Positions 15,876 to 24,792 are shown, counted from the stretch's first letter. The stretch: DNA of 64,000 bases from Microbacterium sp. (GCA_019510305.1 JAEKKN010000039.1:1-64000); one strand, 5' to 3'. Numbers and translations are program-made. Notes: generated from the letters alone by a model not told the origin.

Positions 15876-16691
15876 CTACTCGGAGACGTCCTCGCCGAAG
15901 TACTTCTCGCTGATCTCGGCGAGCGTGCCGTCGGCCCTGAGCTCCTCGAGGGCGCCGTCGACAGCCTCGACGAGGGCTTTCTTGTCCTTCGTGAACGTGA
16001 AGGCCTGCTTGCCCGCGTCGTCGGTCTCGGCGGCGATCTTCAGTCCGGTCGGGCCGTCGGTGGTCTCGTAGTCGAGGAAGGTGAGCTTGTCGTTGATCGT
16101 GGCGTCGACGCGGCCCTGGCGGAGCAGCGCAACGGCCTGCGACCATCCTTCGACGGCCTCGACCTTGGCGCCCGACTCGACGGCGAGGTCGTTCCAGTTG
16201 CTGGTCAGCGACTGAGCCGAGGTCTTGCCCTCGAGGTCGGCGAAAGAGCTGATCGAGTCGTCGTCCTCGTTGACCACGATCACGCCGGGCGAGACCGTGT
16301 AGGGCGTGCTGAAGAGGTAGCTCTTCTCGCGCTCGTCGTTGATCGTGACCTGGTTGGCGATCACGTCGAAGCGTCCGGCGTCGAGTCCTGCGAAGATCGC
16401 ATCCCACTGCGTCTCCTGGAATTCGACCTTCAGGCCCAGCTTGTCACCGACGGCCTGGATGATCTCGACGTCGTAGCCCGTCAGGTCGCCGGTCCCGTTG
16501 TCGCCGTGGAAGCTGAACGGGCGGTACGTGCCCTCGGTCGCGACGGTGAGCGTGCCGTCTTTCACGAGGCCGAAGTCGGACCCGGACTCGCTCGAAGAGC
16601 TGCTCTCGGCGGGGGCGGTGGAGCCGCTGCAGGCGGTGAGCGACGTTGCGGCGAAGATGAGCGCCGTGACGGCGATGAGACGACGGGACAT
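15876..16691 (-). CDS. tcyA: Cystine/polar amino-acid binding lipoprotein
   Basis: SBP family 3 lipoprotein, 271 residues. The signal [18 protein letters not shown] ends in lipobox LTAC (Cys21), followed by a Ser-rich linker. The mature part contains [59 protein letters not shown] and ends [12 protein letters not shown]. These blocks closely resemble the cystine-binding proteins FliY/TcyJ, so cystine uptake is the best guess. The ATG at 16691 has a strong AGGAGGG site. Unusually there is no stop codon between rplA and this gene in the same frame, so ribosomes reading rplA would continue into it. Confidence 0.85.
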   Translation of the reverse strand: MSRRLIAVTALIFAATSLTACSGSTAPAESSSSSESGSDFGLVKDGTLTVATEGTYRPFSFHGDNGTGDLTGYDVEIIQAVGDKLGLKVEFQETQWDAIFAGLDAGRFDVIANQVTINDEREKSYLFSTPYTVSPGVIVVNEDDDSISSFADLEGKTSAQSLTSNWNDLAVESGAKVEAVEGWSQAVALLRQGRVDATINDKLTFLDYETTDGPTGLKIAAETDDAGKQAFTFTKDKKALVEAVDGALEELRADGTLAEISEKYFGEDVSE

Positions 16692-17513
16692 GTGAACCCT
16701 CCTGGGGTGTGGGATGTGCGCGAGTGCTGTGGCGCGGAACTCATTCACAGTACGCGGTTCCGGCCATGGGACCGTCCCCGATGACGCCGGGTTTCGCGGA
16801 TGACGGGGAGAACGCGAATCCAGCGGGATGCCGGGGCCGAACGTGGTCGACACGGCGCCCTTCTGGATGTAACGGCCCTTCGAGCTCGACGGCTTGAGGC
16901 GGACGATCTCCTCGAGAGCTGCGTCGATGTTCTCGTTCAGCTGCTCGGTGGTGAAGGATGCCTTGCCGACGACGAAGTGCACGTTGGCGTGCTTGTCGAC
17001 GCGGAACTCGATCTTGCCGCCCTTGATCTCCTCGACGGCCTTGGCCGTGTTGGGGGTCACGGTGCCGGTCTTCGGGTTCGGCATGAGTCCACGCGGACCC
17101 AGGACCTTTCCGAGACGACCGACCTGGCCCATGAGCTCCGGGGTGGAGACGGCCGCGTCGAACGCGGTCCAGCCGCCGGCGACCTTCTCGATGAGCTCGG
17201 CGACCTTCTCGATGAGCTCGGCGCCGCCGACCTCGTCGGCGCCCGCGGCGATCGCAGCCTCGGCCGCGGGGCCGGTGGCGAACACGATGACGCGAGCGGT
17301 CTTGCCGGTGCCGTGGGGCAGGATGACGGTGCCGCGCACCATCTGGTCTGCCTTGCGGGGATCGACGGCGAGCTTCAGCGCGACCTCGACGGTCGAGTCG
17401 AACTTCGCCGAGCCGGTCTCCTTCGCCAGGGCGACAGCCTCAGCGGGAGTGTAGAAACGGTCTGCCTCGATCTTCTCGGCGGCAGCCTTGTAAGCCTTGG
17501 ACTTCGTAGCCAT
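16692..17513 (-). CDS. rplA: 50S ribosomal protein L1 with internal duplication and missing stop
   Basis: L1 protuberance protein; binds 23S rRNA and, in the family, represses its own operon mRNA. It starts [20 protein letters not shown]. Conserved blocks are [38 protein letters not shown] and [11 protein letters not shown], and it reaches [19 protein letters not shown]. There are two abnormalities. An exact 21-bp tandem repeat duplicates ELIEKVA near residue 98. After residue 232 (PLD) the usual four-residue end and stop are replaced by a novel stretch running in frame into the next gene. The listed 3' boundary is therefore the start of the lipoprotein gene, not a stop codon. It lies 11 bp after rplK in the same operon. 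Confidence 0.9.
17179..17220 (-). repeat. Exact 21-bp tandem duplication inside rplA
   Basis: Two identical adjacent 21-bp units (17179-17199 and 17200-17220) encode ELIEKVA twice in L1. L1 homologues I know carry this motif once (for example DLIERIQ in mycobacteria). The duplication is in frame and adds seven residues to domain II. Confidence 0.85.
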
Positions 17514-17524
17514 GATTATTCTCC

Positions 17525-17956
17525 TCAGCCCTCGACCGTGATGCCCATGGAACGGGCGGTGCCGGCGATGATCTTCGAGGCGGCCTCGATGTCGTTCGCG
17601 TTCAGGTCGGCCTGCTTGGTCTCTGCGATCTGACGGACCTGGTCCTTGGTGATCTTCGCGACCTTGACGGTGTGCGGGGTCGCGGAGCCCTTGGGGACGC
17701 CTGCGGCCTTCTTGATGAGCTCCGCCGCCGGCGGGGTCTTCAGGACGAACGTGAAGCTGCGGTCCTCGTAGACGGTGATCTCGACGGGGATGACGTTGCC
17801 GCGCTGCGACTCGGTCGCGGCGTTGTACGCCTTGCAGAACTCCATGATGTTGACGCCGTGCTGACCGAGCGCAGGGCCGATCGGGGGCGCCGGGTTGGCT
17901 GCACCGGCGTTGATCTGAAGCTTGATCAGGCCGGTCACCTTCTTCTTGGGTGCCAT
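17525..17956 (-). CDS. rplK: 50S ribosomal protein L11
   Basis: Large-subunit protein of the GTPase-associated centre, 143 residues, normal length. It begins [20 protein letters not shown]. The N-terminal domain has the usual [20 protein letters not shown] block with the proline pair. The C-terminal RNA-binding domain includes [20 protein letters not shown] and ends [10 protein letters not shown]. It is followed after 11 bp by rplA. A GGAAGAGGAA-type ribosome-binding site precedes the ATG. Nothing unusual. Confidence 0.98.
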
Positions 17957-18065
17957 TTCCTCTTCCTTTCATCGAACAGATGCCGATTGCATCCGCTCTC
18001 CCGCGGGCCCGGCTTCTCCGGACCGCGGTCGTCCGCGCACGCCGAGGGCGCGCACAAACCAGACA

Positions 18066-18201
18066 AGTCTACCTGATCCTGCATCCTTCGCTCGACCTGC
18101 CGCCCGCGCGCGCGACCACTTGCACGATTCGGGCACAGTTGCACGACCGAGCAGCCGGAAAGGTCGTGCAGGTGATCCCGGATAGTGCAGGTGATCCCGG
18201 A
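18066..18201. promoter_or_regulatory. rplK upstream region: candidate -10, stem-loop and 17-bp tandem repeats
   Basis: The interval 17957-18218 has no gene. A good minus-strand -10 (TAGACT, 18066-18071) may serve rplK; no clear -35 is seen. At 18141-18169 an 8-bp stem GCACGACC / GGTCGTGC encloses a 13-nt loop. The sequence GTGCAGGTGATCCCGGA occurs twice (18166-18182 and 18185-18201), separated by TA. Regulatory meaning unknown. Confidence 0.45.
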
Positions 18202-18218
18202 GGGGCGCGCCGCATACG

Positions 18219-18254
18219 CGAGAACGGCCGCCCCCGGAGGGGCGGCCGTTCTCG
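18219..18254 (-). terminator. Strong terminator hairpin after nusG
   Basis: Perfect 16-bp arms (CGAGAACGGCCGCCCC / GGGGCGGCCGTTCTCG) around CGGA begin 13 bp after the nusG stop. It would separate secE-nusG transcription from rplK-rplA. Confidence 0.85.
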
Positions 18255-18266
18255 TGAGACGTGATG

Positions 18267-19391
18267 TCAGATCATCTTGGTGACCTGGTCGAACGACAGC
18301 TCGACCGGGGTCTCGCGCTCGAAGAGCGAGACGAGGACCGTGAGCTTGCCGCTCTCGGGCTTGATCTCGCTGATCGAGCCGGGAAGGCCTGCGAACGAGC
18401 CCTCCTTGATCGTGATGGTCTCACCGATCTCGAAGTCGACCTCGGCGGGCAGCGGGCGGGCGACGGCGACGCCGCCCTTGGCTGCGATGTTCTTGGCGGT
18501 CGGGACGTCCTTGACCTCGACGAGCGCCTTCAGCATGTTGAAGGCCTCTTCGAAACGCAGCGGCGTCGGGTTGTGAGCGTTGCCCACGAAGCCGGTGACA
18601 CCGGGCGTGTGACGCACGACAGACCAGGTGTCTTCGTTGAGCTCCATGCGCACCAGCACGTAGCCGGGGATGCGCACGCGGTTGACCATCTTGCGCTGGC
18701 CGTTCTTGATCTCGACGACGTCCTCCATCGGGACCTCGATCTGGTAGATCTCGTCCTCGACCTCGAGCGTCGACTTGCGCTGCTCGATGTTCGCCTTCAC
18801 CTTGCGCTCGAAGCCGGCGTACGAGTGGATGACGTACCACTTGCCCGGCAGCATGCGCAGATCGGCGCGGAAGGCCTCGTAGGGATCTTCCTCGGCGTCG
18901 TCGTCGGGCTCAGCGGCGTCTGCGGCGTCGACAGAGGCCTCGACCTCGTCGACCACGTCGGCCGCCGCAGCGATCTCCGCGACCTCGGCGGGATCGAGCA
19001 CGGGCTCGTCCTCGTCACCGTTCACGTCGGGGCCGTCGTAGGGGGCGACCTGCGAAGCGGCAGCCGCCTCGAAGTCTGCCGCTTCCTCAGCCACAGAATC
19101 ATTGAGGACTTCAGCGGCAGCCTCAGACTCAGCCGCTTCGTCCAGGTTGAGAGCGTCGTTCACGATCGCGTCCGCCTCCGGGTCGTCGATGTCGATGTCG
19201 TCGTCTGCGCCATCCTCGTCGGCATCCTCATCCTCGATGTGGATCGCGACGTGCTCTGCCGAGGTGACCGAGAACTCCTCTGCGGCGAGCACGTTGCCCT
19301 CCTGGGCCTCGTCCTCCTCGCTGGACTGCTCTGCAGCGGTCGCCCAGTCGGCGTCGTCGGAATAGCGTTCAGACACGTTTTTCTTCTCCAT
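18267..19391 (-). CDS. nusG: Transcription termination/antitermination factor NusG, long acidic N-terminus
   Basis: RNA-polymerase-associated elongation factor, 374 residues against about 180 in E. coli. Residues 1-165 are a low-complexity Glu/Asp/Ala-rich extension (for example DEDADEDGADDDIDIDDPEA) seen in actinobacterial NusG proteins. The conserved NGN domain starts at DPYEAFRADLRMLPGKWYVI with HSYAGFERKVKANIEQR. The C-terminal KOW domain includes GETITIKEGSFAGLPGSISE and ends ELSFDQVTKMI. It lies 25 bp downstream of secE in one operon. Confidence 0.97.
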   Translation of the reverse strand: MEKKNVSERYSDDADWATAAEQSSEEDEAQEGNVLAAEEFSVTSAEHVAIHIEDEDADEDGADDDIDIDDPEADAIVNDALNLDEAAESEAAAEVLNDSVAEEAADFEAAAASQVAPYDGPDVNGDEDEPVLDPAEVAEIAAAADVVDEVEASVDAADAAEPDDDAEEDPYEAFRADLRMLPGKWYVIHSYAGFERKVKANIEQRKSTLEVEDEIYQIEVPMEDVVEIKNGQRKMVNRVRIPGYVLVRMELNEDTWSVVRHTPGVTGFVGNAHNPTPLRFEEAFNMLKALVEVKDVPTAKNIAAKGGVAVARPLPAEVDFEIGETITIKEGSFAGLPGSISEIKPESGKLTVLVSLFERETPVELSFDQVTKMI

Positions 19392-19416
19392 GTGTGCGGC
19401 CGGGGCCGCGGTGGCA

Positions 19417-19692
19417 TCAGGTGCCCGGAACCCCGAACACCACGTGCGTCAGCCACGCGAACAGGGTGTCAAGTCCGTAGACGATGCCCATCACGATCAG
19501 GACGAAGACGAGGACCACCGCGGTGAACTTGATCAGCTCCTTGCGGGTCGGAGTGACGACCTTGCGAAGCTCAGCGATGACCTGGCGGAGGAACAGTGCG
19601 ATGCCTCCGAAGAACCGGGCGAAGAAGTTGCGCTTCTTCTCTCGGGTGGCACCGGTCGCGACGACCTCGCCACGCGGTTCTTCCTGATCCAT
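19417..19692 (-). CDS. secE: Preprotein translocase subunit SecE
   Basis: Essential small membrane subunit of SecYEG, 91 residues with one C-terminal transmembrane helix (about residues 57-80: FTAVVLVFVLIVMGIVYGLD). The conserved cytoplasmic amphipathic segment is GGIALFLRQVIAELRKVVTP followed by TRKEL. The N-terminus is basic and variable. It is the first gene of secE-nusG and directly follows tRNA-Trp, the standard bacterial order. Confidence 0.97.
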   Translation of the reverse strand: MDQEEPRGEVVATGATREKKRNFFARFFGGIALFLRQVIAELRKVVTPTRKELIKFTAVVLVFVLIVMGIVYGLDTLFAWLTHVVFGVPGT

Positions 19693-19732
19693 CCTGAATG
19701 TACCTTTCGTGTGCCAGCGATGCGCTGACGCG

Positions 19733-19805
<73 letters not shown>

Positions 19806-20000
19806 AGAGGCCAGATGACCTCGGGTTGGTCGTCTGCTCCCGTTCCCCGAACCCGGATCTGTCGAACCGGGGCACAGCGAAAGATTGCAGACAACAACTG
19901 CTCCACCAGCATACGGCATCTGCGGGACGCTCTCGAACCAGGGGATCGAAATGCGCAGTTGTTAGGCTCGGGGGCGGGCGAAAGCCGGGAGGGAGCGCAC

Positions 20001-21815
20001 GTGAGCGCTGAGGTGCAGCAGTTCCAGGTCGACCTGCGCGGCGTGGTCGACCTGCTCAGCCGGCACATCTACTCGAGTCCGCGGGTATACCTGCGCGAGC
20101 TCCTGCAGAATGCCCGCGACGCCATCACGGCGAGACGCGAGGTCGACGGCGCCGGTGGCCGGATCACGATCACCCCTCTCAGCGACGCCTCAGGCGAGTT
20201 CGTGCTGCGCGATGACGGCGTCGGCCTGACCGCCGCAGAGGTCGCCGACCTGCTCGCCACGGTCGGGCGGTCGTCGAAACGAGACATCTTCGACATGCCG
20301 CGCAGCGACTACCTCGGACAGTTCGGCATCGGCCTGCTCAGCTGCTTCATGGTCGCCGACACGATCGTCATCCGCTCCCGCAGCGCCCGCGGCGGTGCTG
20401 CGGTGGAGTGGACAGGCAGTGCCGACGGCACGTTCCAGGTGGTCGAGCTCGACGAGGAGCTGCCGATCGGCACCAGCGTGCACCTCGTGCCGCGTTTCGA
20501 TGCCGACGACCTGCTGCGCCCCGCCGCCGTGCGCGAGCTCGCCACGACGTTCGGCGAGTTCCTGCCCGTGAGTGTGACGATCGACGCGCCGGGCGGCGCG
20601 GTCGACGTCACTCACCCCGCACCGTTCCTCGGAGCCGACCCCGACGAGGTCGCACAGTACGGACGCGAACTGCTCGGGGCCGGCCCGCTCGATGTGATCG
20701 AGCTGTCTGAGCCGGCCACGGGAACACGCGGAGTCGCCTATGTGCTGCCCTTCGCTCCCCCGCCCGGCGCCCGTCAGGCCACGCGCATGTATCTGGGGCG
20801 CATGCTGCTCTCGGAGCGCGTCGACGACGTGCTGCCGGAGTGGGCGTTCTTCGTTCGCGCCGTGATCGACTCGACGGGTCTCGCACCGACGGCGAGCCGC
20901 GAATCGCTGGTGGAGGACGCAGCGCTCGAGCGCGTCCGCGAGCAGCTGGGAGCCGGCATCCGGCGCTGGGTGCTCGAGCTCGGTCTCACCGAGCCCCACC
21001 GGCTCGCGCAGTTCGTCGCGATCCACGAGGTGGGCTTGAAATCGCTCGTTCGGCATGACGAGGAGCTCGCGCGGTTCATCACGCGCTGGCTGACCCTCGA
21101 GACCACGCACGGGACGATGCGGGTCGGCGAGCTCGTCGAACGCTATCCGCACGTGCGCTTCGCCGCGACCGTCGACGAGTTCCGTCAGGTCGCCGGCATC
21201 TCCCCGGCATCCGAGATCCTGGTCAACGGCGGCTATCTCTACGACGCCGACCTCATCCGCATGCTGCCCGAACTCCATCCCGAGGTGACGGTCGAACAGG
21301 TCGACGTCACGGGAGAGCTCGACCGGCTCGATCCCCCGCCGCTCGACGACCGCGACGCCGCGGTGGCGCTCGAATCCCGCGCCGGCGACGTGCTCGCGGC
21401 ATCGGGCTGCACGGTGGTCGTCCGCTCGATCGATCGCCCCGACCTCGCGGGTCTCTATGTGGCCGATCCCGAAGTGCTGCGCACGATCGACCGGCGTCGT
21501 ACCCGGGGTGTGACCGGCTCGCTATGGGGCGGCGTGCTCGATCGCATCGACAGCTCCCTGTCCGCAGCGCGAGACGACGATCTCCGTGCGCGGCTCTGCC
21601 TGAACTGGTCGAACAGAGTCGTGCGCGCACTCGTGCGCGTCCAGGACGACGCCGTCTTCGCGCGGACGGTGCAGTTGCTCTACATCCAGTCGCTGCTCGC
21701 GGGACATCACCCGCTGAGCGACGCCGATCGTGCGCTGATGACCAGCGCGCTCACCGACCTCGTCTCGCTCTCCGCCGGCATCGAAGGGGACGCCGTTCCC
21801 TTCGACACACTCTGA
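20001..21815 (+). CDS. HSP90-family (HtpG-like) chaperone ATPase paired with TPR protein
   Basis: Cytosolic GHKL ATPase of 604 residues with full HSP90 layout. The N-terminal ATP site has Bergerat motifs YLRELLQNARDAITARR (Glu33, Asn37, Asp40), LRDDGVGLTAAEV and LGQFGIGLLSCFMVAD. The middle domain includes YLGRMLLSERVDDVLPEWAF then FVRAVIDSTG, and TASRESLVEDAALERVREQL matches the HtpG pattern. The C-terminus is slightly short against HtpG (about 620-640). GTG 20001 is chosen for its GGGAGGGAG site. It lies 10 bp upstream of a 931-residue TPR gene, a clear operon. Clients unknown; it may be specialised rather than the general HtpG. Confidence 0.9.
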   Translation: MSAEVQQFQVDLRGVVDLLSRHIYSSPRVYLRELLQNARDAITARREVDGAGGRITITPLSDASGEFVLRDDGVGLTAAEVADLLATVGRSSKRDIFDMPRSDYLGQFGIGLLSCFMVADTIVIRSRSARGGAAVEWTGSADGTFQVVELDEELPIGTSVHLVPRFDADDLLRPAAVRELATTFGEFLPVSVTIDAPGGAVDVTHPAPFLGADPDEVAQYGRELLGAGPLDVIELSEPATGTRGVAYVLPFAPPPGARQATRMYLGRMLLSERVDDVLPEWAFFVRAVIDSTGLAPTASRESLVEDAALERVREQLGAGIRRWVLELGLTEPHRLAQFVAIHEVGLKSLVRHDEELARFITRWLTLETTHGTMRVGELVERYPHVRFAATVDEFRQVAGISPASEILVNGGYLYDADLIRMLPELHPEVTVEQVDVTGELDRLDPPPLDDRDAAVALESRAGDVLAASGCTVVVRSIDRPDLAGLYVADPEVLRTIDRRRTRGVTGSLWGGVLDRIDSSLSAARDDDLRARLCLNWSNRVVRALVRVQDDAVFARTVQLLYIQSLLAGHHPLSDADRALMTSALTDLVSLSAGIEGDAVPFDTL

Positions 21816-21825
21816 AAGGCCCGTG

Positions 21826-24621
21826 ATGGCACGACCGAAGAAGCGCTTCCCGCAGCTGCTCGAAGAGATCGATCGCACCCCGTGGGGCCCCGCGGAGCAG
21901 GCGCTCGTCGCCGAGGCCGTCGCCTTGGCGCTCGAGATCGGCGACGAGCAGCTCGAGTACCAGGCGCGCATGCGCCAGACCGCCTCGGCCAACATGGGCG
22001 GCGCGACAGACGTGATGCTGAACTCGTTCGCGTGGTGCCTCGCGCATCACGACGCCGACCCGCAGCGCTTTCCCGCCGACCTCGACAACGGCGGCGCCGA
22101 TCTGATGTGGCAGTTCAAGTGGATGGCCTCCGCCCTGCGCTCCTCTCCCGCGTTCTCGGGTGAGCAGATCTCGGCGGTCCTCGACGATATGGAGTCGCAC
22201 TACCGGGCGGCGGGGCTCGGACTCAGCGGCGTGCTCACGGCGCGCTTCGAGGACGCCTGGGATGCCGGACGCATCGACGACGCCGAAGCGCTGCGTGTGC
22301 AGCTGGAGGCCACCCCTCGCGACGAGCACAGTCACTGCGACGCGTGCGGCCGCAGTCAGTTCGCGGGATTCTTCGCGGACACCGACCGGGATGCCGACGC
22401 CATCCGTCTCGTCGAGGAGATGATCGAGGGCGGCTTCTCCTGCGGTGAAGAGCCGGAGCACGCCCTCTCCCGCGTGCTGCTGCCGTATCTGCGGGCCGGA
22501 CGCTTCGATGAGGCGAAGAGCGCCCACCTGCGCAGCTACCGACTCGCCAAGGACAATCCCGACAATCTGCGCATCGTCGCGAACAACATCGTGTTCACCG
22601 CGCTGACCGGCAACGAGGCGCGCGCGCTCGCCCTCATCGAGCGCCACATCTCCTGGCTCGCCCACGACGGTCTCAACGTCGACGCGCATTTCGCGGCGTT
22701 GTCCGCTTTCGCGGTCGCCCTCGACCGCGTGACGGCCACCGGGCACGGCAGCACCCCGGTGCGTGGTGCCGATGCCGCCGACCTGATGTCTCTGTTCGGC
22801 GAGCATGACGGGCCGTGGAGCGCCGAGGACCTCGCCGGCGCGTGCTGGGATGCCGCCGAACGCATCGGCGCGGCCTTCGACGAGCGCGACGGGACCTCCG
22901 GCCATGCCCGATCGCTCGAGCGCATGCGCGCTCTGGCGTCGGAGCAGTACGACGTGCCGATCCGCTCCGACGCGTTCGTGGCCGCGCCGGCGGCATCCGT
23001 GCCGCTCGACGCCGACGGCTGGTTCCAGCGGGCGAGCGATCTGGCGCAGTACGGCGCGGAGAAGGAGACTCTCGCGGCCCTCCCCCGCGCCCTCGAGGTC
23101 GACGATCCGGCGAAGCGGGCGCAACTGCAGTCCATGCGCATCGGCATCCTCGTCGCCCTGGACCGTGCCGAGGAGGCTGCGGAGCTGCTGCCGGCTCGCA
23201 TCGGAGCGCTCCGCGAGGCCGGGCTCGAGGCCCAGGCCGACCTCGAGTCGCGACTGGGTCTGGCCACTTTCGGGCTGAACACACCGGAGGCGGCGGAGAT
23301 GCTCGAACAGGAGCTCACGGCATCCGACTCCCTGCCCGCGTGGTCTCGCGGCGATCTCGCCCTCAGCCGCGCCTCGCTGCACCTCATGGCCGACGAGCCG
23401 GGTGCGGCGCTGGATCTCGTCGAGCACGCCGCTCGGCACTTCACTGAGGCCGCCGACGCGCGCCTCGTGAACACCACGACCCTCGTCGCGCTGTCCTCAC
23501 TGCTCAGCGCAGGCGACGTCGATGCGGCATCCGCTCTGCTCGACCGCTTCATCGAGCAGGACGACCTCAGCACTGGCCACCGCGCACGGGCTCTCTCCAT
23601 GCGCGCACGAGTGCGCGGAGGTGGCGATCGATTCGCCGAAGGTGCGACCGACGCCGACGAGGCCTGCCGCCTGCTGGCCGGGCTCGGCGCCACGTCGGCC
23701 CTCGCCTCGACGCATCTGCTCGCCGGTGCGCTCTGGGAGGACGCGGGCGATCCCGAGCAGGCCGTAGCCCGCTACCGCGTGGCCGCGCGGTTCGCGGAAC
23801 AGGACGGCGATGACGCCACGGCGGTGAACTTCCGTCTCGCTCGAGGCATGCTGGCTGCAGGCGACGCCGAGGAGGCCGCAGAGCTGTTCGGCACGGTGCT
23901 CGACCAGGAGGAGCAGTCGGAGGTACCCGCGGGTTCCCGCGCCATGACCGCCTCGATGCTCGCTCGGGCGCTGACCGCGTCGGGCGAGTTCGGGCAGGCG
24001 GTGGGCGCCTACGGCTACGCGGCCGAGCTCTTCGGGGAGGCCGAGCAGCACGCCGATCAGGCGCTGGCGCTGCTCGAGCGTGCGAAGATCCTCGCCCGGT
24101 TCGACGAGCACGAGGACGCGATCGAGATGCTCGAGTCCGCCGCTGACGCCGTGCGCAAGGACCCTGAAGCCGTCGGCACTCTCGCAGACGTGCTGCACAA
24201 CCTCGGCCAGGCCTATGGCGGGCAGGGCGACGAACGCGCCTTCGCCCTGTTCGACGAGGTCGCCGCTCTCGCCCAGCAGCACGACGCCGGCTGGTTGCTC
24301 GCCGACGTCACCGACTCACGCGGACGTGCACTGGGCGCACTCGGTCGTATCGACGAGGCGGTCGCTGCGGCGCTCACCGCGGCCGACGGCTTCTCCGCTC
24401 TCGGCGACGAGGGATCCGCGGGGGGTTCCGAGCTGTACGCCGCAAGGCTCCTCAGCGGCAGCGAGCGCGAAGCCGACGCAGTGCCCGTGTACCGCGCGGC
24501 GCTCGATCGGGCGGCGCAGTTCCCGCCGCTGCGCGAGGTCGCCGCGCTCGAGCTCGGCACCGTCCTTGAGTCTCTCGGCCGCCACGGCGAAGCGGCAGAG
24601 GTGCGCGCCCTGCTCGACTGA
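21826..24621 (+). CDS. Large tetratricopeptide-repeat protein, HSP90 partner candidate
   Basis: Cytosolic alpha-helical repeat protein of 931 residues with no signal peptide. Residues about 1-160 form a unique N-terminal domain (ARPKKRFPQLLEEIDRTPWG). A possible metal site follows near 165-175 (HSHCDACGRSQ, with a later SCGEEPEH). From about 190 to the end are many 34-residue TPR-like helices, such as GDPEQAVARYRVAARFAEQD and LGRIDEAVAAALTAADGFSA. ATG 21826 is preferred to GTG 21823 by spacing from AAAGG. It is coupled to the HSP90-like gene; eukaryotic HSP90 also uses TPR co-chaperones, but direct interaction is inference. Confidence 0.85.
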   Translation: MARPKKRFPQLLEEIDRTPWGPAEQALVAEAVALALEIGDEQLEYQARMRQTASANMGGATDVMLNSFAWCLAHHDADPQRFPADLDNGGADLMWQFKWMASALRSSPAFSGEQISAVLDDMESHYRAAGLGLSGVLTARFEDAWDAGRIDDAEALRVQLEATPRDEHSHCDACGRSQFAGFFADTDRDADAIRLVEEMIEGGFSCGEEPEHALSRVLLPYLRAGRFDEAKSAHLRSYRLAKDNPDNLRIVANNIVFTALTGNEARALALIERHISWLAHDGLNVDAHFAALSAFAVALDRVTATGHGSTPVRGADAADLMSLFGEHDGPWSAEDLAGACWDAAERIGAAFDERDGTSGHARSLERMRALASEQYDVPIRSDAFVAAPAASVPLDADGWFQRASDLAQYGAEKETLAALPRALEVDDPAKRAQLQSMRIGILVALDRAEEAAELLPARIGALREAGLEAQADLESRLGLATFGLNTPEAAEMLEQELTASDSLPAWSRGDLALSRASLHLMADEPGAALDLVEHAARHFTEAADARLVNTTTLVALSSLLSAGDVDAASALLDRFIEQDDLSTGHRARALSMRARVRGGGDRFAEGATDADEACRLLAGLGATSALASTHLLAGALWEDAGDPEQAVARYRVAARFAEQDGDDATAVNFRLARGMLAAGDAEEAAELFGTVLDQEEQSEVPAGSRAMTASMLARALTASGEFGQAVGAYGYAAELFGEAEQHADQALALLERAKILARFDEHEDAIEMLESAADAVRKDPEAVGTLADVLHNLGQAYGGQGDERAFALFDEVAALAQQHDAGWLLADVTDSRGRALGALGRIDEAVAAALTAADGFSALGDEGSAGGSELYAARLLSGSEREADAVPVYRAALDRAAQFPPLREVAALELGTVLESLGRHGEAAEVRALLD

Positions 24622-24650
24622 GCCAGCATGTCTCGTTACGATCCGGGGGG

Positions 24651-24706
24651 CGACACGCCAGATCGGGGGACGAAACGTGGAATTCGTCCCCCGATCTGGC
24701 GTGTCG
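24651..24706. repeat. Perfect 24-bp inverted repeat
   Basis: The arms 24651-24674 and 24683-24706 are exact complements around an 8-nt loop; they begin CGACACGCCAGATCGGGGGA. There is no T-run, and a separate terminator stands downstream, so a dispersed palindromic (REP-like) element is as likely as a terminator. Confidence 0.75.
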
Positions 24707-24746
24707 GCCCCGGAAGTGGTGTGTCGGGATCGTCCCAGAACACGAA

Positions 24747-24780
24747 GGAGGGGACGGATGCCGCGGCATCCGTCCCCTCC
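24747..24780. terminator. Bidirectional terminator between TPR gene and aldehyde dehydrogenase gene
   Basis: A continuous 34-bp palindrome (17-bp arms starting GGAGGGGACGGATGCCG) lies between the convergent TPR and aldehyde-dehydrogenase genes, 12 bp from the latter's stop. Confidence 0.75.
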
Positions 24781-24792
24781 CTCCGTACGCGA

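Larger units (their letters stand above)
15876..17513 (-). other. Uninterrupted rplA-tcyA fused reading frame (no rplA stop codon)
   Basis: The frame that starts at the rplA ATG (17513) has no stop until the binding-protein stop at 15876, giving 545 residues. I read every codon from 16692 to 16840: after L1 FGPGIPLD the frame continues [20 protein letters not shown] and on through HIPHPRRVH into the lipoprotein Met. Automatic annotation may report one fused protein. A sequencing error, a recent deletion joining the two genes, or a genuine read-through are the alternatives. The lipoprotein keeps its own strong ribosome-binding site. Confidence 0.7.
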
